From: Salicibibacter cibi
GTDB taxonomy: Bacteria; Bacillota; Bacilli; Bacillales; Marinococcaceae
Direction: 5' to 3'
DNA: 64,000 bases
NCBI RefSeq assembly: GCF_016495865.1
Contig: NZ_CP054706.1
Span: forward strand, 3,534,001-3,598,000
Made by a program: the position numbers and the translations under genes. Under the pieces are notes generated by a model. That model saw only the letters and a program-made list of their open reading frames with translations, was not told the origin of the DNA and ran no database searches. Positions within the stretch are counted from its first letter, which is position 1. Every line of letters starts with the position of its first letter. Positions 38,751 through 48,361 of the stretch are shown piece after piece.

Positions 38751-39014
38751 TTATCCCCGTTCATTCCAAAATTGGTAAAACCGATTGGCGACTGCTCGTT
38801 CATCCACCCGGTATTCTCCCGCATCTATTTGTTTCTGTAGCGCATCCATTTTTGCTTTGCGTGTTTCATCGATCCCCGAATGTTGCATTTCTTTTGCCGC
38901 TTGAGAGATCTCTACCTGATCTTGTTTTTCTGCTTTCGGTTTTTGTTGTTGCTTTACTTGCTCTGTCGTTTGTTTATAGGAATGATGGATTTGACTATGC
39001 GGATTAATTTTCAT
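38751..39014 (-). CDS. flgM: anti-sigma-28 factor FlgM
   Basis: 87 residues; C-terminal sigma-binding part (VEISQAAKEMQ; IDAGEYRVDERAVANRFYQF) is clear, the N-terminus disordered and Gln/Lys-rich. Holds sigma-D until the hook is complete. ATG 39014 with AAAAGGTGAT upstream. It shares its transcript with yvyF, which has a sigma-D-like promoter, giving feedback. Confidence 0.92.
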   Translation of the reverse strand: MKINPHSQIHHSYKQTTEQVKQQQKPKAEKQDQVEISQAAKEMQHSGIDETRKAKMDALQKQIDAGEYRVDERAVANRFYQFWNERG

Positions 39015-39027
39015 CACGATCACCTTT

Positions 39028-39435
39028 TCATTCATTTTTGCGTGAATGAAGCCGTTTGTTTACGTAGACATTTTCCGTGTATGTCTTTTTTGCATCGTTT
39101 ATATTCGCGATATCTCCCTGCAATTGCTTTTCGCACGATTTACATAGCCGGCCGTTGCGGGTAGCGTCTCCGCAAAATGCGCAGCGCATATGAAAATTGG
39201 GGAACTCTGCAAGTTGTAGCCGTCCTTCACGAATAAATTCCAGGATTTCCGTTTCAGAAACTCCGGTGCGCACCGCCGTTTCTGATATTGTCGATTCCCT
39301 GTTCTCCTTCTTTCTCAAAAATTCATAAACCTTATTAAAACGCTTTTCCTTCGATTGACGACAACGGTCACATAGAGAAATAACTGTTTTTACATATAAC
39401 GTCCCACATTCCGGACAGTTAGCTAACTCTGCCAT
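39028..39435 (-). CDS. yvyF: YvyF-like flagellar operon protein with zinc ribbons
   Basis: 135 residues (139 in Bacillus subtilis). N-terminal CPECGTLYVKT…CDRC zinc ribbon, a central MerR-like helical part (ETEILEFIREGRLQ), and a C-terminal CAFCG…CKSC ribbon. ATG 39435 (MAELANCPECG) follows GGGGGAG. A longer frame to 39546 covers the promoter and is not real. The molecular role is not established. Confidence 0.88.
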   Translation of the reverse strand: MAELANCPECGTLYVKTVISLCDRCRQSKEKRFNKVYEFLRKKENRESTISETAVRTGVSETEILEFIREGRLQLAEFPNFHMRCAFCGDATRNGRLCKSCEKQLQGDIANINDAKKTYTENVYVNKRLHSRKNE

Positions 39436-39466
39436 CGTTGCTCCCCCAAAAATGATTGTATCTATC

Positions 39467-39493
39467 ATATCGGACGCTTTTTCGTTAAGTTTA
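39467..39493 (-). promoter_or_regulatory. sigma-D-type promoter of the yvyF–flgM–flgN–flgK–flgL operon
   Basis: Minus strand TAAA (39490–39493), 15-base spacer, TCCGATAT (39467–39474); one mismatch to the GCCGATAT consensus. The downstream edge is about 30 bases before the yvyF start. Confidence 0.75.
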
Positions 39494-39553
39494 AGGGGTG
39501 CTTTCATTTTCACAAAATTTTTAGCTGTGCGCACACGCCCCGTCATACTTTTG

Positions 39554-40252
39554 TTAGCCTCTGGCGACCGTTAGTGCGGACACTTGTTTCGCGCCTTGTT
39601 CCAATAAAGGGACGGCGGCTTTGCGTAAAGTGGATCCTGTCGTATAAATATCATCGATGAGCAGCATGTGTTTATCGGCCACGCACGCCGCATCCCCTTG
39701 AAAGGAAAAAGGCCGGACGTAGCCGCGCAAACGCCCCCTACGGGATTGTTTGCTCTGTTTATCCTCGTTGACTGTCCTCACTAAGCACGCATTGTAAGCA
39801 ACCGGCAACTGCTCTGCCAACACAGCCGCTTGATTAAACCCCCGCTCCAGAAGACGCTCTTCACTTAGCGGAATCGGCACCGGTATTGCTCCTTTAAAAT
39901 TTTTCCGGTATGTTCGTTTTAACGTGTCTGTAAATACGTGTGCAAGCGCTACGTCCCCTCGATATTTATAAGTGCTTATCAATGCTTGCAAATGATCATC
40001 ATAAGAAAAAAGAGAAACATTTCGCGCAAGCAAACCGGACCAATGCCTCGTTTTTGCCCACCTTCGACAATCCGAGCAGCAGTCGGTCCGTTCCAGCGGC
40101 CGACTGCAATACAGACACCACGGAGCCTTCAACAACTTTAATTTGCCTTGGCACTTGTCGCATAAATTTTTCTGCCTCCATGAAAATAACGCTTCCCAAC
40201 TTGCATTTCCATTCAATGGTTGTAAACACTGCGGGCAACGGTTACGAACCAT
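39554..40252 (-). CDS. comFC: competence protein ComFC (phosphoribosyltransferase fold)
   Basis: 232 residues: N-terminal zinc ribbon (CPQCLQPL…CDKCQ…CLYCSRPL…CSDCRRW) and a C-terminal PRTase-like domain with the PRPP-loop LLIDDIYTTGSTLRKAA near 196. Needed for efficient transformation. ATG 40252 overlaps the comFA stop by 11 bases and has AAAGGATGG before it. Bacillus subtilis has comFB between the two; it is absent here. Confidence 0.92.
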   Translation of the reverse strand: MVRNRCPQCLQPLNGNASWEALFSWRQKNLCDKCQGKLKLLKAPWCLYCSRPLERTDCCSDCRRWAKTRHWSGLLARNVSLFSYDDHLQALISTYKYRGDVALAHVFTDTLKRTYRKNFKGAIPVPIPLSEERLLERGFNQAAVLAEQLPVAYNACLVRTVNEDKQSKQSRRGRLRGYVRPFSFQGDAACVADKHMLLIDDIYTTGSTLRKAAVPLLEQGAKQVSALTVARG

Positions 40253-41774
40253 TTTCACGCCCATCCTTTCCATTCATGGCCAAAATTTGTTTCCGGCAAC
40301 GATGCATCGCTTTGGTTTTTCCATAGTGAAAAAAGGTGACCTTGCCGTCCGGGTCTTCAGCACTTCTTCCTGCTCTGCCTGCAATTTGCACAAGCGCAGA
40401 CGCCGTGAACACTTCATCTTCTGACCCAAGAACTGCCACATCGATTCCGTAAATGGTGACGCCTCGTTCTAAAATCGTCGTTGTGATTAACAACGGCATA
40501 TCCCCATTCCGAAAATTTTCAACAATTTCTTTGCGCTCCGGGTCTTCGGCGTGCACACTTCCAATCGATGGCTCTCGTTGCTGCAAGACCTTGCATATCG
40601 CTTTGGCCGTTTGAACACTCGGAACAAAGATCAGCGCTTGTCTTCCTGATGCCAGTTGTTGATCGGCCCAATTCGAAAAAGTTTTCGGCAATCGCTCTCG
40701 CAAAAGTGTCTTTCGCCAATCCCCGCACCATTGAAAACCGGGAATGGGTAACGGGAACCCATGAAAGCGTCGATTGACGCGGATGACCGCATCTTTATTT
40801 TCGCATCTTTTTCGCAATCGATCATCAGGGGTGGCCGTTAAATAAATCGTAGCCGCATTCTTTCTCGTCGCTTTTTTCACTGCATAAGCCAGACTTTCAT
40901 CAAAACGATAAGGAAACGCATCCACTTCATCAATGATGGCAACATCAAAGGCATCTTGAAAACGTCGCGTTTGATGGGTCGTTGCCACCACAAGTTGGCC
41001 GAAGGAAAGACGTTCCTCGCTGCCTCCGTATAACCCGGTCAATGCTGCCGTCGGAAACGCCTGTCTTAAACGAGGCAAAAGTTCAAGGACAACATCTGTC
41101 CGTGGCGTAGCAATGAGCACCCGTTTCCCTTTCTCTAGCCCACAGGAGATTCCGGGAAACAACATTTCGGTTTTTCCGGCTCCGCACACCGCCCAAACGA
41201 GTAGTTCCGCGGACCGCGATTGTTTAATCGTTTGGGAAATACGGTCAGCCGCACGTTGTTGCAAAGAGGACAGTTCTCCTCCCCAGGCCAATATGTTCAC
41301 ACACGTTTTTTCCCCGCTAAGGGCAGGACCTTTCCACGTGAAAAGAGGGGTGCATGTCGTTACACGCCCCATCGAAATACAAGCACGGCAATAGAGGCAA
41401 GCGTCGTCACACCACGCGCAGGCATATCGGGAAAACCAATGCTTATGGTTGTTGCCGCAACGGGTGCATTTCAAACGGGGGCGGATATGGATACCCGCTT
41501 GCATATGCACATAACCACGCCGTATAAAGGGCTCCAGTTTTTTATATGAAAAAGGGAGTTCATCGGGAAGCAACGCACGCCCATCCAATAATTCCCGGAC
41601 CTCATGCCAGCCTGGCAGATGGTTGGAGGAGGATTCCGGGATAGGGATTTGCGAATAGTTAAGCGACGAAATCGTAGACGGATCTGACTGAATCTCATCA
41701 TGTTCGTTTACACAAGCAAGAGGGAGAATAACCGGGGAGTGAGTATCGCGAGGTGTAACAAGGGCTACTTTCAT
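40242..41774 (-). CDS. comFA: competence DEAD-box helicase ComFA
   Basis: ATPase that helps drive single-stranded DNA through the ComEC channel. 510 residues: N-terminal zinc finger (CTRCGNNHKHWF…CAWCDDACLYCRAC near 103–140), Walker A VCGAGKTEML near 200, DEAD-type IIDEVDAFPY near 284, SAT-like YLTATPDDR, and motif VI QIAGRAGRSAEDPDG near 468. Beginning of the comF operon. Confidence 0.94.
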   Translation of the reverse strand: MKVALVTPRDTHSPVILPLACVNEHDEIQSDPSTISSLNYSQIPIPESSSNHLPGWHEVRELLDGRALLPDELPFSYKKLEPFIRRGYVHMQAGIHIRPRLKCTRCGNNHKHWFSRYACAWCDDACLYCRACISMGRVTTCTPLFTWKGPALSGEKTCVNILAWGGELSSLQQRAADRISQTIKQSRSAELLVWAVCGAGKTEMLFPGISCGLEKGKRVLIATPRTDVVLELLPRLRQAFPTAALTGLYGGSEERLSFGQLVVATTHQTRRFQDAFDVAIIDEVDAFPYRFDESLAYAVKKATRKNAATIYLTATPDDRLRKRCENKDAVIRVNRRFHGFPLPIPGFQWCGDWRKTLLRERLPKTFSNWADQQLASGRQALIFVPSVQTAKAICKVLQQREPSIGSVHAEDPERKEIVENFRNGDMPLLITTTILERGVTIYGIDVAVLGSEDEVFTASALVQIAGRAGRSAEDPDGKVTFFHYGKTKAMHRCRKQILAMNGKDGRENGS

Positions 41775-41859
41775 CGATTGGCTCCTTTGTTATTTATAGA
41801 GGTGAAGAGGCGGGGAGTTGGAAGTTCCCACTCCCACTTCCGATATCTATGATACGCGG

Positions 41860-42699
41860 TTATTTTTTGTACCAAGTGAGTCCGAGGGATTTTTCACCGA
41901 GATGTGTGCCGATCACCGGACCGAAAACCCCTAAGTCAATATCAAGGGTGTCGTATTTTTTATCAAGAGTGGATCGTATTTCTTCCGCCTTCTCGGGGAT
42001 ATTGGCATGAACGACGGTTGCTCGAACCGGCCCGTCTGCGACGTCCTGCTCCAGCAATTCCATCACCCGTTTAATGGCGCGTTTTTCGGTACGCACTTTT
42101 TCAAAAGGGACAATGACTTTATCTTTAAAATGGAGAATCGGTTTTATTTGCAAAGCACTGCCGAGGAATTTTTGTGCACCGCTCATACGGCCCCCTCGAT
42201 GGAGATGGTTTAGATCAGCAACGATAAAGTAACCTGTTAACGTGTCACGAATGGATGTTAACGATTCAAAAATCTCATCAACCGTCTTCCCTTCCCGGGC
42301 AAGTTTTGCCGCTTCCACTGCATAATACCCTTGAGCGCTACAGCTAATTTCACTGTCAAACGGATAAACGTTAACGTCTTCTACCGAACGGGAAGCTGCT
42401 ACGGCCGTTTCAAATGTTCCGCTAATTCCGCTTGACAAGTGAAACGATAGAATCGAATCTGATGTTTCTCCCAACTTTTCGTACAAATCAATAAACTCAC
42501 CAATGGAAGGTTGCGTAGTCGTTGGCAATTTTTCGTGCGCACGCATTTTTCCGTAAAATTCTTCCGTCCCTATCTCCGTTTCCGGGATCGTCTCTTGATC
42601 GAATACAACACTCAACGGGATAACGGCTATCTCGTTTTCCACTAACGTCTTCTCATCCAAGTACGCGGTACTGTCCGTTACGATTGATATTTTTGACAT
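41860..42699 (-). CDS. degV: DegV family fatty-acid-binding protein
   Basis: 279 residues; begins MSKISIVTDSTAYLDEKTLV with the STAY motif, and FHLSSGISGTFETA near 92 binds the fatty-acid carboxylate. Such proteins present fatty acids to kinase FakA. ATG 42699 follows GAGGGAG. The name comes from neighbourhood to degU/degS; it is not shown to act with them. Confidence 0.92.
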   Translation of the reverse strand: MSKISIVTDSTAYLDEKTLVENEIAVIPLSVVFDQETIPETEIGTEEFYGKMRAHEKLPTTTQPSIGEFIDLYEKLGETSDSILSFHLSSGISGTFETAVAASRSVEDVNVYPFDSEISCSAQGYYAVEAAKLAREGKTVDEIFESLTSIRDTLTGYFIVADLNHLHRGGRMSGAQKFLGSALQIKPILHFKDKVIVPFEKVRTEKRAIKRVMELLEQDVADGPVRATVVHANIPEKAEEIRSTLDKKYDTLDIDLGVFGPVIGTHLGEKSLGLTWYKK

Positions 42700-42771
42700 A
42701 ATGCTCCCTCTTTTCGGTTCCATGGTTAATCACTATCATAGAACGGGAAAAAGCAGGACGCAAGCGAGGAA

Positions 42772-43476
42772 TTAACGTACTTTTACCCAGCCTTTTTTAA
42801 TGGATTCAACGACCGCTTGTGTACGATCGTTCACATTCATTTTTTGCAAAATATTGCTGACGTGGTTTTTGACGGTTTTTTCACTAATGTACAGTTCTTC
42901 CCCTACCATGCGGTTACTGTAACCATCGGTCATTAACTGAAGTACATCGCATTCCCGCCGGGTTAGAATATGCAAAGGCTTGCGATATTCAATCTCTTTG
43001 TAACCCACATGACCGGTGGAATGATCCCCGTCGGCACTTGCGAGTCTACGATATTCTTTAATTAAATTATGGGTAACTTTCGGATGGATGTACGCACCGC
43101 CGGCACCGACAACTTTGACTGCCTCGATCAACGCATCTGCATCCATTTCCTTTAACAAATAACCGGCTGCCCCTGTTTTTAAGACATGGGTGACATAGGC
43201 TTCGTCATCATGAATGGAAAGAATCAATACTTTAACATCGGGAAACCGTTCAACCAGGTTTCGAGTAGCCTCAACACCGTTTACTCCCGGCATATTAATA
43301 TCCATTAATACAACATCCGGCCGATGTTGGGCAGCAAGCCGGGTTGCCTCGTTCCCATCATCACCTTCAGCGACGATTTCCAACTGATCTTCCATCTCGA
43401 GAATACGTTTAACGCCTTCCCTAAATAATTTATGATCATCGATAAGTATAAGTTTAATTTGTCCTCGTGCAGCCAT
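42772..43476 (-). CDS. degU: response regulator DegU
   Basis: 234 residues: receiver domain with phospho-acceptor Asp59 in [10 protein letters not shown], acid pocket [11 protein letters not shown], and Lys near 109; C-terminal LuxR-type HTH ([40 protein letters not shown]). Governs exoenzymes, biofilm, motility and competence (assists ComK at its promoter). ATG 43476 with AAAGGGTGGG upstream. 58 bases after degS. Confidence 0.96.
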   Translation of the reverse strand: MAARGQIKLILIDDHKLFREGVKRILEMEDQLEIVAEGDDGNEATRLAAQHRPDVVLMDINMPGVNGVEATRNLVERFPDVKVLILSIHDDEAYVTHVLKTGAAGYLLKEMDADALIEAVKVVGAGGAYIHPKVTHNLIKEYRRLASADGDHSTGHVGYKEIEYRKPLHILTRRECDVLQLMTDGYSNRMVGEELYISEKTVKNHVSNILQKMNVNDRTQAVVESIKKGWVKVR

Positions 43477-43534
43477 ATTGCCCACCCTTTCCGGATTATC
43501 CGTATGGAAGTTTCATTTTATTTAGTAACGAGAT

Positions 43535-44671
43535 CTATTCGGTATTAATCGGCACGATAATTGTAATTTTGGTTCCTTTCCCTTTGGATGATTCAATCTT
43601 TAAATCGCCTTTGAGCTCGTTCACTCGCTCTTTCATGCCTATAAGACCGAAGCCAGGCTGTGATAATTCCTCCGGATCAAATCCCCGACCATCATCATGA
43701 ATGATCAAATGAACTTGTGTTGCACGCATCTCAGCTTTCACTGAAATTTGCTTGGCGTTCGCGTGTTTGAGTGCATTTTGGACAGATTCCTGAACCAGCC
43801 TGAACAAGGCTACTTCCAGATTTACTTCCATCCTATATTCATTGCCGTGGAGGACAAAACGAATATCTGTCTCAGTTTGTTCATCCGCAATGCCGTCCAA
43901 ATACTTTTTTAACGTTGGGATAAGCCCCAAATCGTCGAGCGCCATGGGGCGAAGATCATAGATGATACGCCTTACTTCGGCGAGACTGCCCTTAATCGCT
44001 TCACGAACATCCTGTATTTCATTTAAGGCAGCATCGAGACCGTGCTCGTTGTAGGTTCGGCCAATGATCTCCGATCGGAGAAGAACATTCGCCAACAATT
44101 GCGCAGGTCCATCATGAATCTCCCTCGCCACTCGCCGGCGCTCTTCTTCCTGGGCTCGAATGATCTTCAACCCAAATGCCTGTTTTTCTTTTGCTTCCTC
44201 GACCATTTCCCCAACCTCACGCAAATCGCCATCCAGAAAATTATGCACCACCGATACTTGTCCCACAAGCAACTCTGCGCGGTTCAACGTATCTTCCAAC
44301 TGTAACAGCTGGCGCTCAATTTGATCTCGTCTTTCCCGCAACTGTTTTTCTTCATTTTCCATAACGGCGAGTTGGAGGCGATGCTCATTTGCATCATCAT
44401 ACACTTTTTTGGCTTCTTCATCGGAATATGTGTTAAAATCTCGATTAATTGCAGCGAGGCGATTGCGTGCCAATTTCGCTTGTTGCCGTCTTTCATCTGT
44501 TTGTTTAATAATTTCAGTCACTTTGCAGGTCGTGTCCTTTAGTTCCCTCTCCAATGTTTCATACTCTCGCCTTGTTTGCTCGCATATTTCAAAAATCTGT
44601 TCTTTGCTGTTTTGGATCGTGTCCTTCATTTGTATGATGATTTTTTCAAGGGTTTCCTTGTTATTTTCCAA
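43535..44671 (-). CDS. degS: sensor histidine kinase DegS
   Basis: Cytoplasmic kinase of the DegS–DegU pair. 378 residues: long coiled-coil sensor region (about 1–140), HisKA_3 with phospho-His186 in VAREIHDGPAQLL, and a C-terminal ATPase domain (ALKHANAKQISVKAEM; HDDGRGFDPEELSQPGFGLI). No membrane segment, as expected. Divergent from yvyE. Confidence 0.96.
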   Translation of the reverse strand: MENNKETLEKIIIQMKDTIQNSKEQIFEICEQTRREYETLERELKDTTCKVTEIIKQTDERRQQAKLARNRLAAINRDFNTYSDEEAKKVYDDANEHRLQLAVMENEEKQLRERRDQIERQLLQLEDTLNRAELLVGQVSVVHNFLDGDLREVGEMVEEAKEKQAFGLKIIRAQEEERRRVAREIHDGPAQLLANVLLRSEIIGRTYNEHGLDAALNEIQDVREAIKGSLAEVRRIIYDLRPMALDDLGLIPTLKKYLDGIADEQTETDIRFVLHGNEYRMEVNLEVALFRLVQESVQNALKHANAKQISVKAEMRATQVHLIIHDDGRGFDPEELSQPGFGLIGMKERVNELKGDLKIESSKGKGTKITIIVPINTE

Positions 44672-44910
44672 GTTGCACCACCAACCTCACCGAATCTAAT
44701 GTTTGACATCAACGCTTGATTCGATATGATTATTTTAGCACACTCTTGGATGATAAAAGCCATTTGGAAATAAAAGTTTAAGAAATCACACATTTTGCCA
44801 GAATTACGGGCAACTCCCTCGCTAATCTGACATTACCATTTTTTTAGGATTTCAGCTATTACAATGAGATTATAATGCAATTACAGACACTAGAATTAAG
44901 GAGGGGTTTG

Positions 44911-45543
44911 ATGTGTCAATCGCACTATACCATAAAAAATGATGGCATATATGAACAGACGATCAAAAAGTCGAGGTTCATTGCACACATGCGAAGGATT
45001 CAAGACGAAGACGACGCCAAGGCTTTCATTGCAGAAATAAAAACCAAACATCTCAATGCCACCCATAACTGCTCCGCATACGTGCTTGGGATGGGAAATG
45101 AAACACAAAAAGCAAATGATGACGGAGAACCGTCGGGAACAGCCGGCGTTCCAATGTTAAATGTGTTGGTGAAACAGGAATTAAAAAATACAGCCGTTGT
45201 CGTTACGCGTTATTTCGGAGGGGTTAAGCTGGGCGCCGGAGGATTGATACGCGCATACGGAAATAGCGTCACCGAAGCCATTAACGATATAGGAACCGTA
45301 CATCGACAGCCGATGCAGAAATATAAATTAACCATTGCTTATGCGCTTCTCGGAAAAATTGAAAATGAACTGCGGGAATCCCCTTATAAGCTAGTATCCA
45401 AAGATTATGGCACGCATGTGGACATCCATGTCGCCGTAAACATCAATGATAAGGAATCATTCGAAAAGTGGATCGTCAACACTTCCAACAATCGTGTAAC
45501 GATCAGCTCATCAGGAACGTCATATATGGAAAAGGACGTTTGA
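44911..45543 (+). CDS. yvyE: YvyE/YigZ (IMPACT) family protein
   Basis: 210 residues; UPF0029 core ATHNCSAYVLG near 50, DDGEPSGTAGVPMLNVL near 70 and VVVTRYFGGVKLGAGGLIRA near 100, plus a C-terminal DUF1949 ferredoxin-like domain. ATG 44911 follows AAGGAGGGG. A proline-peptidase or translation-linked role has been proposed for relatives; not established. TATAAT sits at 44869–44874. Confidence 0.92.
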   Translation: MCQSHYTIKNDGIYEQTIKKSRFIAHMRRIQDEDDAKAFIAEIKTKHLNATHNCSAYVLGMGNETQKANDDGEPSGTAGVPMLNVLVKQELKNTAVVVTRYFGGVKLGAGGLIRAYGNSVTEAINDIGTVHRQPMQKYKLTIAYALLGKIENELRESPYKLVSKDYGTHVDIHVAVNINDKESFEKWIVNTSNNRVTISSSGTSYMEKDV

Positions 45544-45686
45544 CTACTTGTTCGACAAATTTCCTGGGAAATAAAATTTTTGTCGATATTCCCAATCTAT
45601 CATTTACTTTTTCTACACTCTTCTTGTAAAATATGATCGTGTGGTATGGGCAACATCCGGATATATTCCCGGAAGGAGAGAATGAA

Positions 45687-46727
45687 ATGCCAAAAAAGGA
45701 ACCTTCTAGAGCGATACGACATCGACGTAAAAAAAGGCGAAATAAAAAAATAATCTTCACTTTGATGGCACTTGTTGGCCTTGTCATTATCGCCGCAGGC
45801 GGGCTCGTGTTTTACTTCATTACACAGGCGAACAATCTCGTCGAAGAGACACAAAGCCCTCTGGAGCGGGGAGAACATTCGGATATGCGAGAAGTTGCCG
45901 TAGACCCCGATGAAGATAACATCTCCGTTCTGTTTCTCGGAACCGACAATCGCGATGGCGATTTGGACGGTTTAGCCGATGCAATTTTATTGGCAACGTT
46001 TAACCGGGACGAAGGATCGGTAAATGTAATCAGTATTCCGCGGGACTCCTATGTGCAAATCCCCGGGCGGCCAACCCAGGATAAAATTAACCATGCCCAC
46101 GCCTTCGGCGGAACGGATATGGCAATTGACACGGTGGAAAACCTGCTCGATGTTCCTGTCGATTACTATGCAACCTTAAATTTTGACGCTTTTATGGATA
46201 CGGTTGATGTATTCGGGGGTATAGAGGTAAATTCATCTCTCTCTTTCACTGAACAGAACGCGGACGGAGATATGGATGCGATTGAAATTGATGAAGGTCC
46301 CCAAGTCTTAGACGGGGAAGAGGCGCTTGCTTACGTTCGCATGAGAAAACAAGATCCTGCCGGCGACATCGGACGCGGGGAACGGCAACAAGAAGTGTTG
46401 GGTGCTTTAATTGACGAAGCCACTTCCCTCTCTTCCATTGCAAACTACAATGAAGTGTTTGAACGTCTACAAAAAAATATGAACATGAACATGTCCTTCA
46501 ATGAGATCCTTGGTCTACACACTTACGCCAGTTCTGTGAATGAGATCGAATATCATCAATTGGACGGCGAAAATTTTCGGGAGAACGGCGTTGATTACTA
46601 CCAGGTCGATGACACAGATCTCGCGAACACACAGGCGATGCTAAAACAGCATCTTGACCTGGAGGAGGAACGTGAACACGACGCGAACGAAACAATCAAT
46701 GCCGAGGAAAGTACGGAACAACAATAA
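45687..46727 (+). CDS. LytR–CpsA–Psr (LCP) family glycopolymer ligase
   Basis: Transfers teichoic-acid-type polymers from lipid carrier to peptidoglycan. 346 residues: basic N-terminus (RHRRKKRRNKK), membrane helix about 20–45, extracytoplasmic LCP domain with FLGTDNRDG near 88, VISIPRDSYVQIPG near 115, the DKINHAHAFGG motif, and AYVRMRKQDPAGDIGRGERQ near 215. Equivalent to TagT/TagU/TagV; which paralogue is not resolvable. GGAAGGAG precedes ATG 45687. Location after yvyE as lytR in Bacillus subtilis. Confidence 0.92.
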   Translation: MPKKEPSRAIRHRRKKRRNKKIIFTLMALVGLVIIAAGGLVFYFITQANNLVEETQSPLERGEHSDMREVAVDPDEDNISVLFLGTDNRDGDLDGLADAILLATFNRDEGSVNVISIPRDSYVQIPGRPTQDKINHAHAFGGTDMAIDTVENLLDVPVDYYATLNFDAFMDTVDVFGGIEVNSSLSFTEQNADGDMDAIEIDEGPQVLDGEEALAYVRMRKQDPAGDIGRGERQQEVLGALIDEATSLSSIANYNEVFERLQKNMNMNMSFNEILGLHTYASSVNEIEYHQLDGENFRENGVDYYQVDDTDLANTQAMLKQHLDLEEEREHDANETINAEESTEQQ

Positions 46728-46735
46728 TTTTCACG

Positions 46736-46767
46736 AACCTGCTCTTCTTTTGAGGAGCAGGTTTTTT
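46736..46767 (+). terminator. terminator after the LCP gene
   Basis: AACCTGCTC pairs with GAGCAGGTT around a 10-base loop, followed by six T. Plus strand. Confidence 0.9.
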
Positions 46768-46895
46768 GTTCGCTTCTCTTACTCTTGATTGGGGTACAAG
46801 GTATGGTAGAATAAGGTCAGAAGACTCTTGCTTGCCCTTCGTTTCCACAAACTTGATTTTTTGAAAGATGAAAAACAGAAAGTAGGTCACTCTGA

Positions 46896-48203
46896 ATGAA
46901 ATTAACAATTTTAGGCACCGGATACGTTGGACTCGTCTCCGGGGTGTCCTTTGCCGAACTTGGGAATGATGTCGTTTGTGTCGACAAAGACGAGGAAAAA
47001 ATTAAGCAACTCAAAAAAGGGATCAGCCCGATCTATGAAGAAGGATTGGAACCTTTATTGGAAAAAAATATCCATAATGGGAAGATTCATTTTACCACTA
47101 ACTTAGCCGAACCCGTTGCCGCTAGCGATATTATTATGATTGCCGTAGGAACGCCTCAGGCAGACGATGGCTCCGCTGATCTTTCTTTTGTGCGGACAGT
47201 TGCCGGCGAATTGGGAGAAGTGCTCCCATCTGACAAGCGCACCGTCGTCGTCAATAAGTCCACCGTTCCGATCGGAAGCGCAGAAGAAGTGGAAAGCATG
47301 ATCCGTGAAAAAAATGCAACTGCCGATGTCGCTGTGTGTTCCGTTCCGGAATTTTTACGAGAAGGTTCTGCCGTAAAGGACACGTTCCATCCGGACCGCA
47401 TTGTCATTGGCACGAATGTGTCATGGGCAAGAGAACGGCTCGTCCAACTGCATGCGCCATTGGCAGATGCCAATGACATTATTACCACTTCATCGCGCAG
47501 CGCGGAAATGATTAAATATGCCTCGAATGCCTTTTTGGCAACGAAAATTTCTTTTGTTAATGAAATCGCGAACATATGCGAAGCGTACGAAGCAAATATT
47601 GACGAAGTGGCTCAAGGGGTTGGCGCCGATCGAAGAATTAGCCCCCACTTTCTAAACGCCGGACTCGGTTACGGCGGATCTTGCTTTCCAAAAGACGTAC
47701 AAGCACTTATTGCCTTGGCAAGAGATAAGAATTATGAAGCTAATTTGTTAAATTCTACCGTCGCTATCAACGCAACACAACGATTAAAACCCGTGGAAAT
47801 TTTACAGCAACAATTCCCGCGAGGACTCCGGGATATGAAAGTAGCCGTACTCGGATTAGCTTTTAAACCGGGGACAGATGATATGCGCTACGCGCCCTCG
47901 ATCGATATCATCCATGAACTCGTCAAAGCGGGCGCTGACGTACATGCCCATGACCCGATCGTTTTGGATGATGCGGCGCCGTTGCTTCCCAGAGCGGTTT
48001 CGTTGCACGATAACGTCGGACAAGCAATAACGGGCGTAGATGCAATGGTGCTCGTCACCGAGTGGGATGTATACAAACAATACTCGATTGCCGAATTTTC
48101 TTCTGCAATGACCGGGAAAATCGTCATTGACGGCAGAAATGCACTCGATGCGAAGACGTTTAAAGAACATGGATTCGACTATTACGGGATTGGGCGCAGG
48201 TAA
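46896..48203 (+). CDS. ugd: UDP-glucose 6-dehydrogenase
   Basis: Oxidises UDP-glucose to UDP-glucuronate with two NAD. 435 residues: Rossmann GTGYVGLVSG near 8, central domain, catalytic Cys in GYGGSCFPKDVQAL near 262, and C-terminal UDP-binding domain (VLGLAFKPGTDDMRYAPSID). Faces galU, which supplies UDP-glucose; product probably feeds teichuronic acid or capsule. TuaD-like by function, but no tua operon follows. Confidence 0.94.
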   Translation: MKLTILGTGYVGLVSGVSFAELGNDVVCVDKDEEKIKQLKKGISPIYEEGLEPLLEKNIHNGKIHFTTNLAEPVAASDIIMIAVGTPQADDGSADLSFVRTVAGELGEVLPSDKRTVVVNKSTVPIGSAEEVESMIREKNATADVAVCSVPEFLREGSAVKDTFHPDRIVIGTNVSWARERLVQLHAPLADANDIITTSSRSAEMIKYASNAFLATKISFVNEIANICEAYEANIDEVAQGVGADRRISPHFLNAGLGYGGSCFPKDVQALIALARDKNYEANLLNSTVAINATQRLKPVEILQQQFPRGLRDMKVAVLGLAFKPGTDDMRYAPSIDIIHELVKAGADVHAHDPIVLDDAAPLLPRAVSLHDNVGQAITGVDAMVLVTEWDVYKQYSIAEFSSAMTGKIVIDGRNALDAKTFKEHGFDYYGIGRR

Positions 48204-48255
48204 GGATGATCCGACAAAAGTGACTACTTGTAATTGGCGACAAGGATTGGATTAA

Positions 48256-48289
48256 GGCAACCCAGGCTCACGCCTGGGTTGCCTTTTTT
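48256..48289 (+). terminator. terminator after ugd
   Basis: Perfect 12-base stem GGCAACCCAGGC / GCCTGGGTTGCC with a 4-base loop (TCAC), followed by six T. Confidence 0.93.
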
Positions 48290-48296
48290 AGCAGGT

Positions 48297-48340
48297 AAGG
48301 CTTTCGCCAGAACTTGGCGAAAAGCCAAGTTTTCTAATCT
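48297..48340 (+). repeat. short hairpin repeat, copy 3 of 3
   Basis: AAGGCTTTCGCCAGAAC then TTGGCGAAAAGCCAAG and TTTTCTAAT. The best-preserved hairpins: AACTTGGC / GCCAAGTT around GAAAA followed by TTTTCT (terminator-like), or alternatively GGCTTTCGCCA with TGGCGAAAAGCC. The two structures exclude each other. Lies between ugd and galU ends. Confidence 0.7.
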
Positions 48341-48361
48341 GGTTCAAGCGTCCGCCAAACC

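Noticed and set aside
39028..39546. Longer 172-residue form of YvyF
   Set aside because: It would include the sigma-D promoter; ATG 39435 has the strong ribosome site and the family N-terminus.
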